Assembly (NCBI GenBank): GCA_037481695.1
Contig: JBBFLE010000002.1
Coordinates: 204,661-268,660 of the forward strand
Reading direction: 5' to 3'
Source of the DNA: a bacterium
GTDB lineage: Bacteria > Desulfobacterota > Desulfocorpusculales > Desulfocorpusculum
Length of the DNA: 64,000 bases
The notes beneath the pieces are model-generated. The model did not search any database. It saw only the letters and a program-made list of their open reading frames with translations, and was not told where the DNA came from. A program made the translations under genes and the position numbers. Shown here one piece after another: positions 63,770 to 64,000 of this stretch (positions are counted from its first letter, which is position 1; the number at the start of each line of letters is the position of its first letter).

Positions 63770-64000
63770 TCAATCCACCCAGGTTGGTGGATCGCCTGAA
63801 ATCTTTGGACCAAAAGTGATGACGCTCTTATAAGAGAGTTTTTTAGTCTTGTAAACGCCGTCTACATATGCACTGACCGTGCCTTTTAGGGTCACTTTGA
63901 CTTTACCTAAAGACATATTACGCTCATTTATCTTGCACTTTGAGACCTTAAAAATGGAGATATCATAGCTTAAGTCTGTAACAGTATAGCCTGCCCTTGA
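63770..64000 (-). CDS. Partial AT-rich gene of unknown function (C-terminal end)
   Basis: The minus strand is open from the window edge to TGA at 63770-63772. It encodes the last 76 residues of a protein: GYTVTDLSYDISIFKVSK, VKVTLKGTVSAYVDGVYKTKKLSYK, VITFGPK. The alternating hydrophobic and charged residues suggest beta-strands. Codon use is clearly more AT-rich than in the neighbours, a sign of possible foreign origin. The N-terminus lies outside the window and no family is recognised. Confidence 0.65.
   Translation of the reverse strand, partial: SRAGYTVTDLSYDISIFKVSKCKINERNMSLGKVKVTLKGTVSAYVDGVYKTKKLSYKSVITFGPKISGDPPTWVD

Overview
The window looks like a chromosomal segment of a Gram-negative, anaerobic, Desulfobacterota-like (former Deltaproteobacteria) bacterium. 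This is inference from content: a type IV pilus ATPase, outer-membrane lipoproteins and an OmpA-type protein, a C4-dicarboxylate-type TRAP transporter, a GlcD/GlcF-type FAD/Fe-S oxidoreductase, an ADP-forming acyl-CoA synthetase subunit, MltA/RlpA cell-wall enzymes and a selenocysteine-containing thioredoxin-like protein. No rRNA, tRNA or CRISPR array was recognised.

Layout. 1-6.8 kb: partial pilB, ileS-lspA, then rlpA, a stand-alone receiver protein and a small metalloprotease on the minus strand. 7-16.6 kb: a catabolic island with a GntR/FCD regulator, class V aminotransferase, TRAP transporter (dctPQM), an uncharacterised pair (ferredoxin-like protein plus partner) and a large FAD/4Fe-4S oxidoreductase. 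A near-palindromic 10-mer (TTGNATACAA or its complement) occurs near the starts of the regulator, the ferredoxin-like gene and the oxidoreductase. 16.7-33.9 kb: housekeeping and stress genes, with mltA, the leftward set trmFO - ClpX-like AAA+ - dnaJ/cbpA - larB, an oppositely oriented ilvD, the leftward set ompA-type - dprA - topA, PHP phosphoesterase, Nudix, LOG and a beta-CASP nuclease. 34-41.5 kb: recJ, a CBS/ACT protein, a thioredoxin-like protein, an FmdB-type zinc ribbon and a very large FecR-TPR-beta-barrel protein.

42.4-48.2 kb is the most interesting accessory block. A DUF2318 lipoprotein, FtsX/MacB-type permease, ABC ATPase and TlpA-like thioredoxin resemble the accessory part of the P19-type iron uptake cluster of Campylobacter. 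The thioredoxin has an in-frame TGA exactly at its first active-site cysteine (U-P-A-C), with a SECIS-like hairpin directly downstream. A flavoprotein, two DUF2889 proteins and a PHP protein follow.

48.4-55.4 kb: an unknown membrane protein, an LprI-type protein, the acyl-CoA synthetase subunit and a 981-residue protein that joins an MrfA-type helicase to an MrfB-like RNase H-fold exonuclease. 55.4-59.7 kb is a mobile-element graveyard (IS1634-type transposase with an amber codon, truncated IS256 and IS21 remnants, a frameshifted small gene, a 5'-truncated surface-protein gene). 60-64 kb: a DJ-1/PfpI protein, small secreted and membrane proteins, an MFS transporter and a partial AT-rich gene at the right edge.
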